This document shows positions 38,790-52,091 of a stretch of DNA of 64,000 bases, one piece after another. This DNA is from Prochilodus magdalenae (taxonomy: Eukaryota; Chordata; Actinopteri; Characiformes; Prochilodontidae). The position numbers were made by a program, and so were the translations under genes. Each line of letters opens with the position of its first letter. The first letter of the stretch is position 1. Below the pieces are notes generated by a model, which had not been told where the DNA came from, searched no databases, and saw only the letters and a list, made by a program, of their open reading frames with translations. The DNA lies in NCBI GenBank assembly GCA_024036415.1, contig JAMWET010000180.1, forward strand, positions 62,001 to 126,000, read 5' to 3'.

Positions 38790-40500
38790 GTAGCTGGTTT
38801 CAGCATCACTCCAATATTATTTGTTAAATATGCTATGCTAAACTTAACTTTAATATATTCAGTACCACAATCTGTTTTCGCAGACTAAGAAATCTGAAAG
38901 AAATCAGAGTAAGAGAATGCATGAGCTACAAAACCTGAAGCCAAATAAATCCATCTTACATGATTTCTTTATGAAATTTCTAGCTCTTAATGTGATCTAA
39001 GAAAATGCAGTATGCCATGTACATGGCCACTTGAACAATCAGATAAGACATTTAGTTTGCCCAAACGTAGGCTGAAACTGTCAATCGATGTGTTGCTTAT
39101 GCTTTTCAGTGTAGGTCAGTCTAAAAGTTCTAGGGTCACAGTGGGGAAGCATACTAACTCTTATTCAGCTTTTTAAATTCAGTTTAGTATGATCTTCTAA
39201 ACCTTTAAGCATTTAGAGACTTAATGGCTGTGCTGAGATGATTAACCATCTTGGCTTCTTTGGTTTCCTAAGAACCCCCAGGTCTGGACCTCAAGGGTGT
39301 CTCAATCTCATGGACCTCAAGGGTGTCTCAAACTCTTTCCTCTGGCCCCTACCTGTCTCCTAACTGATTTGTTCTGGTGCTTTTACTCTGTACTGGGGTA
39401 CCTGGGGAACAGGAGAGTTTAGGGTTGCTACCACAGGGTAAGACAAGCTGGTTATAGAGTCTGTCCAGGAGGTATACCTCCTTTTAGTTATATTCAAATA
39501 CCCAATTAAAATGTTATATGTGAGAAACCTTAATTAATCCTGAATTTGTAAACCTGTATACTTGCATTGAAAGCCCTGTCTCAAAGAGAAAGCTTTACAT
39601 CAGTAGTAAAGGAGGAGAGTATGAATCAGATTGGCATATGTTTGGTAAATATACTGTGATGCGTTCCTTTAGTCTTTTTGTTATATTGATTCAGGTACAA
39701 ACTAATGCCAGTCAATTTCTCAGTTAAAATAATCCTCCAAGATCAAGGGCAAATAATCAGAAACAAATCTCTGCGTAACAGGCCACAGTGCTCATTTGCG
39801 GGAGGGCAATACGATGATATTTTATCACTATGGGGGAAAAATGTCAACATACGTTTTTTTATTGCCAGTATTTAAAGAACACTAACTTGACGTTTCATTA
39901 CATAATCTGAGCATCATTTAGTCGGATTAATTGTGTTAAGTGCAGTGATTGACAATAACGGTAGTATTTGTTTATTATTATTATAATGATTATTATTCTT
40001 ATAGCATTTTTATTAGTGACAACTTATTAATTTTTATTTGATCTGTTATAACTTCAGTCTCAAGTGTAAATATTGTAATGTATTCAATGCATCGTGTATA
40101 TGTCTAAAGTGATATTGACACAATATCTTTGCTATATTGCCCACCCCTAACATTCATAGAGGATTCTTTGGCAACATGCAGCTGTGGGGTTTTGCTTGTT
40201 TTGTAAGTGTAAAGCATGATTTGAATGGTATTTTGTGTAGGATAAAGCTTTTTGTCTATCTAACAGCTTTAATAAATAGACTCAGGTGAGGTGTACAATT
40301 AATACATTTGATTAGATATTCTTTTTTTAATACTTTAATTTACTTTAGGAGAATTAATCTGCAGTAAAAACTTGTCATGTCACAACACTGGGCACATGAA
40401 AAATGGTCCTTAAATATTGCAGCACAATTTGGTCCTTACTTAAGTCAAGCACTGTCATGCTTTTAACGGAGATATCTGCAAGGTTTAAAATTTTTGTGGA
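38790..40500. other. 5' flank stretch without recognised features
   Basis: Only a short direct duplication is seen: GACCTCAAGGGTGTCTCAA at about 39288 and again at about 39313. Confidence 0.5.
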
Positions 40501-40509
40501 GCATTATGG

Positions 40510-40545
40510 TAAACTACTGTGTGTGTGTGTGTGTGTGTGTGTGTC
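40510..40545. repeat. (TG)n microsatellite
   Basis: GTGTGTGTGTGT run ending at GTGTCTATGTGTG. Confidence 0.95.
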
Positions 40546-40916
40546 TATGTGTGTATTTATGACTTCACCTTGTAGGATAATAAACTAGAGATCAGGTCTA
40601 AACAGTTGCATGTCATTGTATCTCAGAGCAGACAGGCCTTATAAGGTTGTTGGGGTGGGATGTCATGACTAGGGGTGGATACCAAAATATTTTCAGTTGG
40701 TTCCAATACGTTTCACTTCCTGCCTTTATGTTACTTCAGCCAACATAACGGTCCTGCAACTGGAGAATAACAATGTAAGTTTCCATGCTGCAGCTTGGAA
40801 TATTGACATGTAGTGAGACTATACATGAGATAAGTCGTATAATTAAACCCTATCTATCTGCAGGAAACTGCTTTAGTCAACTATATTAATAAGTAAACAG
40901 AGAGGAGGAACAATTT

Positions 40917-40950
40917 TTATATTATATTATATTATATTATATTATATATT
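40917..40950. repeat. (ATATT)n pentanucleotide repeat
   Basis: Six or so ATATT units in tandem. Confidence 0.9.
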
Positions 40951-41099
40951 TAGTATCATAATTTAAGAACAGAGAATCATAAGAATTATAAAGTATATAT
41001 TTTTAAAGGTAAATATGCCAAACAGGATTATTTGGAGGGATGACACAGAAACACTTAGTTCCCATGAATGTACATATATATGTATATGTATTTAAAAAG

Positions 41100-41101
<2 letters not shown>

Positions 41102-41180
<79 letters not shown>
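41102..41180. repeat. (TA)n microsatellite, nearly 80 bases, pure
   Basis: Uninterrupted TA from about 41102 to 41180, able to extrude as a cruciform. Confidence 0.97.
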
Positions 41181-41184
<4 letters not shown>

Positions 41185-41189
41185 TTTTT

Positions 41190-43790
41190 AAATGCTAAAG
41201 AAGTAATGTACGGATTCTAACCAACCATTCCTTCTGGAACCATATACAAGAGACAAGACTCATAGTAACAGTAGCATGTCCTACTGCCTCATAGTAGCAG
41301 TGCTGATGAATGTAGATATAAAAAAGCAAACAAGATGTAAGTAAGAGCTCCAGACTGTAGCTGACAAGTAGCTGACATGAATGTGACAGTTTGTATTTTT
41401 TTCCAGGTCTACTGTCGAGCAGTGACAAGGTTTGGGGTGCACATGAATAACATTAATAACATGAATCAAACAAAGTGCAATATCAAAAGAGGCAAATGGT
41501 TGTTGATGGCACAATGTGCCCTGTACTATTACGCTGTGACATTTAAATGTAGCAACAACATTCAAATACAGTAGCGGACTTAACAGAGTGCACTTACTAA
41601 GCTTCCATTATTTATGTCAAGAAACTGCATTACAGATTTGCATAACTAAAGCTTTAATCAATCAGCAGATAGTCGATTTCCTGCACTGCTGATTCTGTAT
41701 GTAGTTGATTGTGATTATGAATTGGTTGACTGTGATTATGCGCTCCTAAAAATAACATTAGAAACCAGTGTGTTGGCTTTGGTAAGCACTGGGCGTCTGG
41801 AAATGGAGCTTTTCTTTCCAGTTTGTTTGGCTTTTTTAATTCCTTGAACTGATTCCATCTTCTGGTTCTGACTACATTATACCTTTTTCTGCTATTCCGA
41901 GGCTTTTGTGGTTGTTTCACAATTTAAACTGGGGATTTTTTCTGTAAATCTGCATCTGTAAATCTGTAAACACAGCAAAGCTCAAAGAAAATAATGCCTG
42001 AGCTGGGAATGAACTTGGATTTCGTATAAGATGGAAAGGATAAGGAAGTTATCCCTCTACTGTGAAATTACATCTGATGCTCTCTGTATGGCACACACAT
42101 CAGGTTTCATGTTTTATCCCTAAACTGTGAGCTAACACGGAGCATGTGCATTTCATTTCTTTAACTAGCTATATGCTGACTTTGGCCTGTTAGATCAATA
42201 AAGGGGCATGATAAGTAATATGAAGGGAGATGGTCAATAAGATGTTTGGCTCAAGGGTTTCCTGCTCCTTTGGGTCCCCTCGACTGGCGTGCACCCTGGA
42301 AGAATCACTCTTGGAGAATATCAGATATCAACTACTCTAGCATTGATGGTTAAGGTCGACACAGTGCAGTGAGCTAGGTTCACCTTGGGAGGCCATTCTG
42401 GAGGCAGCGTTTATGAAAGATGCAAATGTTGCAGGACAGCAGGATTAAAAGAAGGTGCCTGTCTGGCATAAATGAAAGCCTATACGGCTGCTTTCATTCT
42501 TTCTTTGTCTTCACCACGGTGAAACAAAGCTGTGGTGGGAACACGCTGCAGGTGCGTTCACTAAATCATTTACGTGTTATTCCTCAAACTGTGTTTTCGA
42601 TCAGCTTTTTTAAAAAAGCGATTGAGTGCATGTGTTTACGGCCCTAATATTTCCCCTGGCGGCCCCTGCATTCAATTGATGGGTCTGGCGTGTGGCTCTG
42701 CTAAAGCTATCTAGCTTTAGCTCCCCTCTCAACAGTGTTATGAACACAAAGCTGTCAATCAGCTCAGGGAACTTAAACAGCTGTGAGACAAATGAAGCCT
42801 GTGACATTGTTTGCTATGGTTTAAAATTCACCTCAAATCAGCTCCACGCTTTAACTGATTGAGGAACCAGATTCACTAGCTAGCCTGCATGGTGGAGACG
42901 CTTTGAGCCTTATGGGTAGAATTAAAAGGTATTATGTATGTCACACTGATGCATTTGTAAAGCACTAAGAATATAGGATTCATTAAAAGTGTGAACGGTT
43001 TATTAAATACATCTTAGTTGATCTTAAATGATGGCATCACACCATTGACAGGTACGTTTTAGTTTGCTAACGGCTAACAATGAAAATTTTGCAGTGCAAG
43101 TTGGCAACTGGAACATATGTACGTACAATAATTCTATACTATGAACACTTAACTGCGAATGATTACTTTGCTTGGCTATGAGTGTCTTTATTTTTAGTCA
43201 TGTTATCTTTAGAATGCTGACTAGCAATATATCTGAGTAAAGTGACCAAGTTTTTATTGTAGTCAGGTAATAGAATGGATTATTCTAAAACCTACAGCCC
43301 AGCAGGTCCAATATTATGGCTTATTAAAACAACACTGCTGTGGCTTATCTTCAGAATTAAAAGTGTCTAATGCCAAGTTGTAGGGGCTTCTTAAAACCAG
43401 CAATAAAATGGGTGGTAGTTCACCCTTATTCACACGTTTCCACCTTCTCTCCCTCATTTCTTGCTCCATCTGTCCATCTACAATTAGCAGAAAACTGTCA
43501 AGAAGTCTCACAGTTCTTCTTGACTTGACTTGACTGAGGACTGTTAAGATTAGCAGCCTTTAGGGTAGTAGTAGGGTGCCGAGTACACAAAACATATTGA
43601 GCTGCTTATGAGGTTACTAAATTGGAGGTCACACAATTGACCTATGGATCCACATTTCAAAAATGCAAGGAGACTCTTTTAGGTGCCTTTAGTAACTTAT
43701 CATATGGTCATATCCAGCGGTGGTGTAAAAGTTAAAGAGCCTATACAGAATGACCTGTGGTCCCACCAGTGTGCAAAAAGCTATGATGCG
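41190..43790. other. 5' flank stretch, partly candidate regulatory DNA
   Basis: About 42160-42920 is low-repeat with balanced composition, a possible conserved noncoding block. No exon is supported; the 88-codon minus frame at 41654-41920 has no recognisable domain. Confidence 0.3.
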
Positions 43791-43794
43791 CCAT

Positions 43795-44165
43795 GTATGC
43801 TAAGACTTCAGTAGTGTCACATACTGCCCCCTCTGATGCCTGTGCATTACTGCACACGGCTTCTCTTCCTGCTCCTTCCTGGCTCCACCCACTCTCACAC
43901 CTGCAGCTGATATAAGACTCGTTTTGACTCCCATTGATACGCTGTTGTTTGCTCTGTGTTTTTAGCAGCGTTGTGTTCCTTTGTTTCTAATCTTAGTATC
44001 CAGTCATGTTTATGTTCCTTGGCTCTGACCACTGCTTCTTATCTTGTTTTTTATAAAGCCTGCCTGTTTGTTTACCACCGCCTGTTCTGATAATGATTTC
44101 TGGAGAACCCTCAATAAAACCATTCCACACTTGCAAGGAGAGTTGTGGCGAGCCGGAGGTTTTTA
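43795..44165 (+). mobile_element. LTR-like repeat with polyadenylation signal
   Basis: Starts near GTGTCACATACTGCC, has a C/T-rich zone, a GATATAAGAC TATA-like box near 43910, AATAAAA at about 44113 and ends near GAGCCGGAGG. The order of promoter then poly-A signal is that of an LTR. No coding interior. Confidence 0.45.
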
Positions 44166-44169
44166 TATA

Positions 44170-44980
44170 GTGCTGTAAATAAGAGTAACTGACTTGGGGG
44201 ATATACTCCCTTTTCAACAACACCAGACTTTTATTGCTGTCTTCATGAAACGTGAGATATGGGTGCTCAGTACATGATCTCTGAAACACTGCACATTGAC
44301 AAAGTAATTGTAGAACAAAGCCAAACTCCACAGTTCAGTAAAGCATAATGTGTCCTTCCCACAAGCTCTGAATCACCAAAGGTCCTAAAATCACCAGGGT
44401 CCCTGAATTCACCCTGAAATTACCAGGCCTCACACTTCTCAGAGGATTCCACGTTGTATCATTATTACATAATCAGTGACTAATTAACATAAAGCCTAAA
44501 GCGACATTGCCAGTCAACTAGTCTGTGGCTCATTATGCTCCCAGGCAATGCAGATGATAACTATAACAACACCTCCATAATAAAATATACAGGGAACTGG
44601 AATTCTGCTGCTGGCCTTCTGGATATCTGGGATATCCCTCTCAGTTGACATGTACAGAAGATCGAAGAGTGGCACCCCTAGAGTGTTGCAGGGGAGATTA
44701 TAGAGGACTGTATCTTATTTATTCCAAGACGAGTTTCATTTGTCTTTGTTTAACTGAAAAAAAAAACATGAGGGCACCTTTTTCCACTGGAAGGATCCAA
44801 TATGAAAGTTCCCCCACATTTTCAAACATGCAGGAACATCCACTGTGAGCACTGCATCACATTTTATACACTGAAGGCACAAATCTTATTAATAACAATT
44901 GAGAATAACATTGTGTACAAAATGTAGAACTCACAGTTGGCTTTGATCTGCAGACCATTAAGATTTAAGATACCGTTTTG
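44170..44980. other. 5' flank stretch without recognised features
   Basis: No gene or element is seen. Confidence 0.4.
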
Positions 44981-44984
44981 TGCC

Positions 44985-45125
44985 AATGGTGATTTTCACA
45001 CAGAGGAATTTGTCTTCCGCATTTAACCCATCCGTGAAGTGAAACACTCACAGACACACTCACTAGTGAACACACACACACTAGGAGGCAGTGAGCACAC
45101 TTAACCTCCAGCCCACGACTGCCCA
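44985..45125 (+). repeat. dispersed repeat copy 2 (shared with 22095-22272)
   Basis: GAATTTGTCTTCCGCATTTA, CCCATCCGTGAAGTGAAAC, CACACA block and AGGAGGCAGTGAGCACACTT, in the same order as copy 1. Confidence 0.75.
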
Positions 45126-45261
45126 AGATTAGACATCCATAACTGAATATACGACACAGATTTAGAGTCAGATTTGTGACAGTAATTAATATTAAGCTTT
45201 CAAAAAGTCATTTATTTCCACATCATGTCTAAAAAGTCCACACAGTCTTCATCACACAGAG

Positions 45262-45284
45262 ATGTCTCTCTCTCTTTCTCTCTG

Positions 45285-45316
<32 letters not shown>

Positions 45317-45362
45317 CACATACGTATATATACATACATAATATATATGTACAGTATATAGA
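45262..45362. repeat. CT then TA/TGTA simple repeat
   Basis: TCTCTCTCTC at 45265-45283, then TATATATA to about 45310 and ATACATATACGTATAT-type words to about 45360. Confidence 0.9.
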
Positions 45363-45369
45363 TTCAGTT

Positions 45370-46600
45370 ATAAGCAAGTTATCAAACCTTAAAACTTGCA
45401 AATGGCACTGAAAGAGGTAGGTGCAAGTTATGAGCACTTCCAAAAAGTTTCACTTTGCCTGTCCAAACTAAAATAATGAGCTTGCAAATATCTGGAAAAT
45501 AACTATTTTCAGTGACAACAGGAGGCCAATATGTAGACAAAATCAAAATACGAGTGGACAGTGCGTGCAAGACTCTAAATGGATCATGAGGATCATCATG
45601 CAAAGACAATCCATTCCCTAAAACAGGCAGATCAAGACTAAATGGCTCTCAATAACAGGTCAGCTGGGATACATATCCCACAGAAACCATGCAAAACTGT
45701 TTTCACTGAAAACCTCAAGGCAACCAGCTTGCCGCACGGCCATCTCCTTCTCCAAGACCTTCCGCACAATCCTGGCCAGCAGAAGAGAGAGATCTAAAAC
45801 TCCACAATGGAAAAGAGAAAAAAAAAAACAAGTGGGAGGAAAGAAACGGAAGGAACTGAACTCCAAAGTCTATTTTACAATCTAACGCCAAGGTTCAGGG
45901 AGCTCATATCCAAGAAATATGACCACAAGATAATCAGAAAAGAAAATAGCTGACATCATTCTGGACGGAGGTGGAAGCTGAGCAAGGCAAAATGAAACTT
46001 CACCTGCTGGTGCACACTGGAGTCGACAAGGTCACCCCCAGTTTACTGCGTGGTGAGGTCGTGAACGTGACTGCCGAAGCTGTGGGAGTTTCTTTAGCAG
46101 AGGCTCGAGGAGAATATGTATAAATAAACAGCTCCTAATGGGAACCGACGACATGCACACCTTAAAAGGATCTTGAGTGGAATTTAAATTTCATTTCACC
46201 TTCGACAGGGATCATATATACAAGCAGAAATTTATAACCACATGGAACTTATTGGCTCATTAGAAGCAAAAGTTCAAGCAAGGAAATACATACTGGCTTA
46301 ATACAGCAATCTGAGCTTTCAGTACTTCTCCTTGTTTAAAATAATATATGGAATGTACACTGAACAGCTTCATTTCAGTGTGCAAAGATCTATCCATAAA
46401 TTGAATTAAATAACTAGTTTTTTTAGGCTGTTTGAACGTCTCATATCATAGAAAAGCTCATTTTCATTGCCATTTTGAAACTAGGGAGCTTAACGTGGTA
46501 TATAGACATTGTTTAAGTTTCTAAACAGTTCACTTTCCACTAAATACAGCATTTATATAGAAATAAGAATGCAGCCTGGTTAAAATTGATTATTTTTGTG
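45370..46600. other. 5' flank stretch without recognised features
   Basis: About 45960-46190 has conserved-noncoding texture. No supported feature. Confidence 0.3.
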
Positions 46601-46604
46601 GCAT

Positions 46605-47480
46605 CATGAAAAACATGTATCCACCTTCTTAGTCTCCAGAAGTTCAGCTTGACTTTGAAGTTATAAGGAGTGTTTTAACTCATACTGTTTTTAATGAGGC
46701 TCTGAGAGTGTGACCAATGGCAAGGCAAGGAGGCACATTAAAGACTGTTTATTAAAACTGGCAAGTTTATTGACTCTTGCAGAGTTAGAACTTCAAACTT
46801 TGTACAAAAATTTGTCCAAAATGAACATTAAGTGCATTTATATGATTCAACTTTCCGAGCAACTGAGTGACAGAGAAAGAGAAAAACCTTTTAAAGCTCA
46901 ATCAGTTTTCTGAATGGTACATTTGCCATTTTCACTCAATATGAAGAAATCCATTTAACTGGACAACACTATTCACATTATGCAGTCAGTACATCAAACA
47001 TAACAGTATTTCTTTACTAATATAGAAACTATATGTTGCTATTTACCCATATGGCTCTCTTCAAAAGACTTTTACCCAGAATTCATAGCATGTCCATAAA
47101 GACATGCTCAGTAAGCCTGCACTTCCTTTAAAACTGCACACATGGTTCCTGTGGAACAGACAAAGAAGGCTGCAGAACATTATGGTGAGGTAAATGAACA
47201 CCTTACAACTATTCTATTCTATTCTATAGTCTGACTATTCTTTACTAGTCTTACTAGTTTACTATTCTTTTACCACTGGCATAGACCATAAAATATATAC
47301 AAAGGTTTTACCTTTCTATGAACTAATGAAAAACTATTAACAATGACTGCAGGGTAATCTTGGAGAGCTATAGCTGAAGTTGCGAATACATGGCAACCAA
47401 TAAGAACAGAGCTCATTTACATACACCAGTCCTAAAGACACAGGATAAAAGAGGCTGGAAATTGGTCATATAAAATCAAA
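46605..47480. repeat. dispersed non-autonomous repeat, longer copy
   Basis: Its left part (GACTTTGAAGTTATAAGGAG and TGTTTTAACTC) and right part (CCAATAAGAACAGAGCTCAT, TACACCAGTCCTAAAG) match two adjacent parts of the shorter copy at 62130-62320, so the two ends belong to one family and the middle is either extra or deleted in the other. Confidence 0.45.
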
Positions 47481-47489
47481 TTATAGAAA

Positions 47490-48770
47490 CGAAACTACAC
47501 AAATGACATAAATAAATGTGAGAAAAATGTAGGATATGTGCGCATTACAATTATTCACCAATGCACTGACCATTGTAGAATCCACTCAAATGTTCAGTCT
47601 GAAGTAAAAAACACATTTTCTGGAAGCTTCTGTGAGCTTCATGTAAAACTCATCTTCCTGTTTTATTTTGGTCTTTATACAACCCTCTGCTGACCTGCCT
47701 TTCTGGGGTAGTCCACATCTTTTCCCTGCCAAAACCTGACTCTGACATCACCCCTTTAAAATTGGGGTCTGCTTCCGTGCCTGACCAGGAGTCTCCTATA
47801 AAAGACCTCATGCTCACTGCTTGGTGTTCCACTGTAATGACATCAACTGCAGACACACAACTGTGCAGCCGCGCACTCAAAGTACACTCTGCAAAGTGAA
47901 GCCAAATTAGATTAAGGAAAACTTTGGCAAACACATCAAATCCATACAAAATTCCCCTTCTCCTCAAATACAGTCGACCACCAAGACAGGTTTGCTTCTT
48001 CAGTTTTGCTCTGCAGCTACGAGAACAATGCAGCTAACAAGTAATGGAAGCTTAAACCCCAACAATTAGCATCATACAAGTTGCATGTATAAACCACTGC
48101 ACACATGAGTTGTTGAGTAACATTGAACAGACCTGCAGATATGGTTTCCGATGCTGTCTGGTGGAAAAAAGACAAATGCACACCTTTCAAACACATGTTA
48201 AACTATTTAGGATATGGGGATTTGAAACATTTTGCAACATCAGTTGTACTCCAGACCCCTTCTCCAAGCAGCTGAATCTGATGATTGTAAGTGTGTTGAA
48301 AGAGTATTCAAAGGGAAGTCTTCCAAGACCTGATAGAAAGATGTAAGTGAAAGATATATTACTGTAATCATATCTTCAACAGTATAATGTTGACTTGAAG
48401 CAGACCTTCTGTCCGAGCCTTGGAGGACCTCTGACCTTACAATCTTTATTTCAGGCTTTACAGGGTGACAGAGTCAACTGAGTTAAAGTAAGCTGTAGAG
48501 ATTAGGAAATGTTAGAATGATGATTCCTTAAAGGTTGATACAGTCGTAAAACATAGTTAGAGTGAAAATACCAGTTAGATTGGCTTGTATTTGAAACATG
48601 TACATCAAACATGTAGAGATAGATTATTCCAGCATACTATTTATGATACGCCCACATATATTAAACAGATCATTACAATAACTTTTGGTTTTGTAGTACT
48701 TCTGCACTGTTTAAGTTCTCACTGAATAGAATAACAACAGTTATTAACTTTGCAAGTGATTCAACAGTAG
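47490..48770. other. 5' flank stretch without recognised features
   Basis: No gene, RNA or known repeat can be supported. Confidence 0.4.
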
Positions 48771-48775
48771 TGTGT

Positions 48776-49436
48776 TCACTCCCTAAGCACTGTATTAGGA
48801 GCACTATACTAATACTGGGTATGGCCTCCTTTTGCTCTCAGTACAGTCTTGATCCTTTAAGGCAAGAACTCCACAAGACGTTGGAAACATTCCTTTGAGA
48901 TTCTGGTCCATTTCATGCTTTCATGCTGTGAATCTCTCATTCTACCACATCCCAAAAGTGAACTGATTCTGTTGGGATGGCCAGTAAAGAACTCATTGAG
49001 ATGTCTGAGAGGACTATTGCTTTGTGCCATTGTGCATTATCATGTTGGAAGCCTTTATAAGATTGTACAATGAGACCATGAAGGGATGCAGAGGGTCAAT
49101 AACATTACTCAAATAGACTGTGGACTTCAAGCGATGATTGATCAACATTAATGGCCAAAGTGTGCCAAGAAAACATTACCCACAATGTTACACCACCTGC
49201 ACCCTACTACCCTGTCTGCCACCAACAATCATGCCATGGTCAAACACACTGGTTGAAAATGACATAATTACATAATTCCCCATTCTGATGGTTGATGCGA
49301 ACATAACACGAAGCTGCTGGTCCATGTCTTCATCACTGTATTCACAGCACTGACCTATGATTAGCTGATACATATAGATAAGTGCATAAAGGGACAGGTG
49401 TACAGGTGTTCCTGAAAACAGAGCTCTGTGAAACTA
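48776..49436 (-). mobile_element. Tc1-like transposon, internally deleted
   Basis: Termini CTAAGCACTGTATTAGGAGC and the complementary GTGTTCCTGAAAACAGAGCT are eroded inverted repeats. Minus-strand text includes D-H-G-M-I-V-G-G-R-Q near 49210-49250, from the N-terminal DNA-binding domain, and further left words from the C-terminal half of a Tc1-like transposase. From memory the whole element is about 1.2-1.3 kb, so about half of the transposase centre is missing. Confidence 0.75.
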
Positions 49437-49439
49437 TAC

Positions 49440-49805
49440 GTGACACACAATGAAGTCCACACTGACAATCTAGGATTTCTTTTAGTCAAACAGAAAAACA
49501 AAAACAAAAAATAGAATGTGTTTAGAATACCTATTACAAAGAGCTTAGATTTCTGGGTCTATGGCTTAGTCAAGAACTATGGCTTTATCTCATGGATAGA
49601 AGAATGTTTACAGGGTACTTTCAGGTGACTCTGATCTACTCCATCTATGGAGGCTATGGCGCATGCTGTTGTTAAATTAAATGGGGGGAATTAGTGAATT
49701 TGTAGATTTCAGTAAACCACGATCTGACTTATCATCAAATTGTTTTTTGCTAATCTAATATATATTTCATTGAAGCTCACTTTTGAACCCCAATATTTAC
49801 AGCAT
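49440..49805. other. 5' flank stretch without recognised features
   Basis: AT-rich spacer between the Tc1-like relic and a SINE. Confidence 0.4.
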
Positions 49806-49811
49806 TAATCA

Positions 49812-50150
49812 TAACTATTAATTCACCATCTTAGCTGCTTATCCTCCTGGGTTCTGGGGTGTGCTGAAGCCTATCCCAGTGCTCACTGTGTGGAAGGCAG
49901 AAAACACTTCGGACAGGTCATGAGTTGGTCACAAGGCAGATGTACAGGAATGCACATTAACACTCAGTCCTAACTGCATGTCTTAAGACTCTGGGAGGTA
50001 ACCAGAGCATCCAGAAGACATGGTTGAGAACAGGCAAACTCTACATAGAAACGATCCTGGTTATCCTGCTGGGGGAACTAAACCCACTGTCTTCTTGCTA
50101 TGAGGCACCAGTGCAACCCACTGCACCACTGTGCTGCCACTAAGCATAAC
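49812..50150 (-). mobile_element. tRNA-like SINE copy 2
   Basis: On the minus strand the head GTGGCAGCACAGTGGTGCAG and B-box region are followed by GTAGAGTTTGCCTGTTCTC, AGTTAGGACTGAGTGTTAAT, GCACTGGGATAGGCTTCAGC and GGAGGATAAGCAGCTAAGA. Same family as copies 1, 3 and 4. Confidence 0.82.
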
Positions 50151-50159
50151 TACTGAAAA

Positions 50160-52090
50160 CTAATTGAGTCACAGGGCACAAGAATGAAAGATAATAGAAG
50201 GACAGGGTTATGGTTAGGGAAAGGCAGCCAAACTGGAAAGAGCAGCAGAATGACAACAGAGTAAAGTTCTCCAATCACGCAGATAACGGGAAGCTCAGGC
50301 GAAAGACTAGAACTCACTGGATCACATGCAAAAAAATATAAAACAAGCAGTGGAGGCGGTTACCCTTCATCTCCTTAGTACTAAGTGGTGGTCCGGTATC
50401 CCTCACTGTGCTGTGATACATATTACAGAAGCACGCCATATCCGAGCCCTTGCACTTTAACGTGCGAGCCAGCGAGACCACCCTGGTGCTGTGAGCGCTA
50501 AGAGAGGATTCACAGAGCCAGCACTGAAACTAGATACGACACATTCACTGCTACTAACAATGGAGCTTTCACACTTTAACAACCTGGAGAGGACAGCTCA
50601 CCATCCTTGCAAATAAACGCAGCATACTTTTGCCTTACACACTGCATTATTCAAACTCAGGAAACCAAATCAGGCCTCATTGTGCTCAGCCATCAGGTTA
50701 CATACCAGGGGAAAAACTAAAGTTAGGAAAAACACTGAATATTTATTTCACTTTTTTTAATATGCAGTTCACTGAACCAGCAAAATGGGTCCACGAGTCC
50801 ATTTCTAAAGACTACTGTGCTGAAATATCAATCTTTAGACCACTCTCATGGCATATCCCTACTAAAATGAAGGTATATAATAAAGATCACTGCTGAGAAA
50901 TATATGACTATCCATCACACATATTTATCACAGGCCCTGTGGTTATTGCAAAGCATTAGCAGGCCTTTGTTGCTTGTGGTACCCACATGTTGGCCCAATT
51001 AATGCTTGGTCAGCATTGAACATACCCTAGATTTGTGCTCACATATATGGTGTTCCAAGGCCTAATGTACATATTACCTAGGACTGCAAACAATGCACAC
51101 TAAAGCCTTTTTGTGCCTTTTGTGTTTTCAATGTAAGCAAGCTTTAAAGGGGACTCCTTCTGGTCCTCCTTAGCACTGAGGAGATTTCAAACCACTTCAA
51201 CTCTTTTAGAACTCATGCACCAGCTATGTGGCATTGAATTGTGGTAGTGTTGTCCAAATTCATTATATGTAGGACATGCATTCTTGACGGGCTTGTTCTC
51301 ATGTTATCACACATACTCTTATTACTTCAGTCTAGATTGATATTTCATGTTCATTTTTATTCTAAAACCTGTTTGGCAAGGTTCAAAGTGGTGGTAAAAT
51401 ACTCAGTATTCTTACATACCACATCACAACACTCACCAACACTCACAACCACACACATCACCTGAATTATATATGTAGGCCAAGTTGAGAGGACTTGTGT
51501 TACAGTAATTTCACCATGGTAAAGGAGCTTTAATTCTAGACATGTCACACCTTTCAACCACAGTAACCTGCAGTGCATGGCACAAACCCACAGGCAGTCA
51601 TTCTCCTGAGAGGTTTATTTTTACTTGCTAAGTGCTGGAAGATTGTGGCTGCACATGGTAAGCCTCAGGGTCTTTAACCAAAAAGCAAAATGCAAAGTGA
51701 GCTTGGGTCACTTTTAGACCAAAGCTGGACCTCAGAACAAACCACAAGCGTTCTGCCACCATGTGGAAAAACAAAGCTGGGTTTTGTTCATGAATCAGTT
51801 TAGAGGAGTTTGAGTTTGTTTAACATGTTCACACATGCACGAACAACCATTACGCTGAAACAACCCAAGTGTGAAAACAGAACTAATATACCAAATGGAT
51901 GGATATAAAAGGAAGAGAGCATTCTAGAAAACTGGGAATGGGGAGAACAATCTGTGTTACTTGATGGGAATAGTCTGAAAGGATGAAGAATTCATTAGAT
52001 ATTATAGAAACATGTGAAAGAAGAACATTCTTGCTTTAGGGCAACATTCTAGCACAATGTGAATGGTGGAGATAGAATTCTAGAAAAATG
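50160..52090. other. 5' flank stretch; right end holds eroded minisatellite units
   Basis: Largely unique. From about 51918 degenerate units appear (AGCATTCTAGAAAACTGGGA and AACATTCTAGCACAATGTG), the decayed edge of the 52.1 kb array. Confidence 0.55.
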
Positions 52091-52091
52091 T

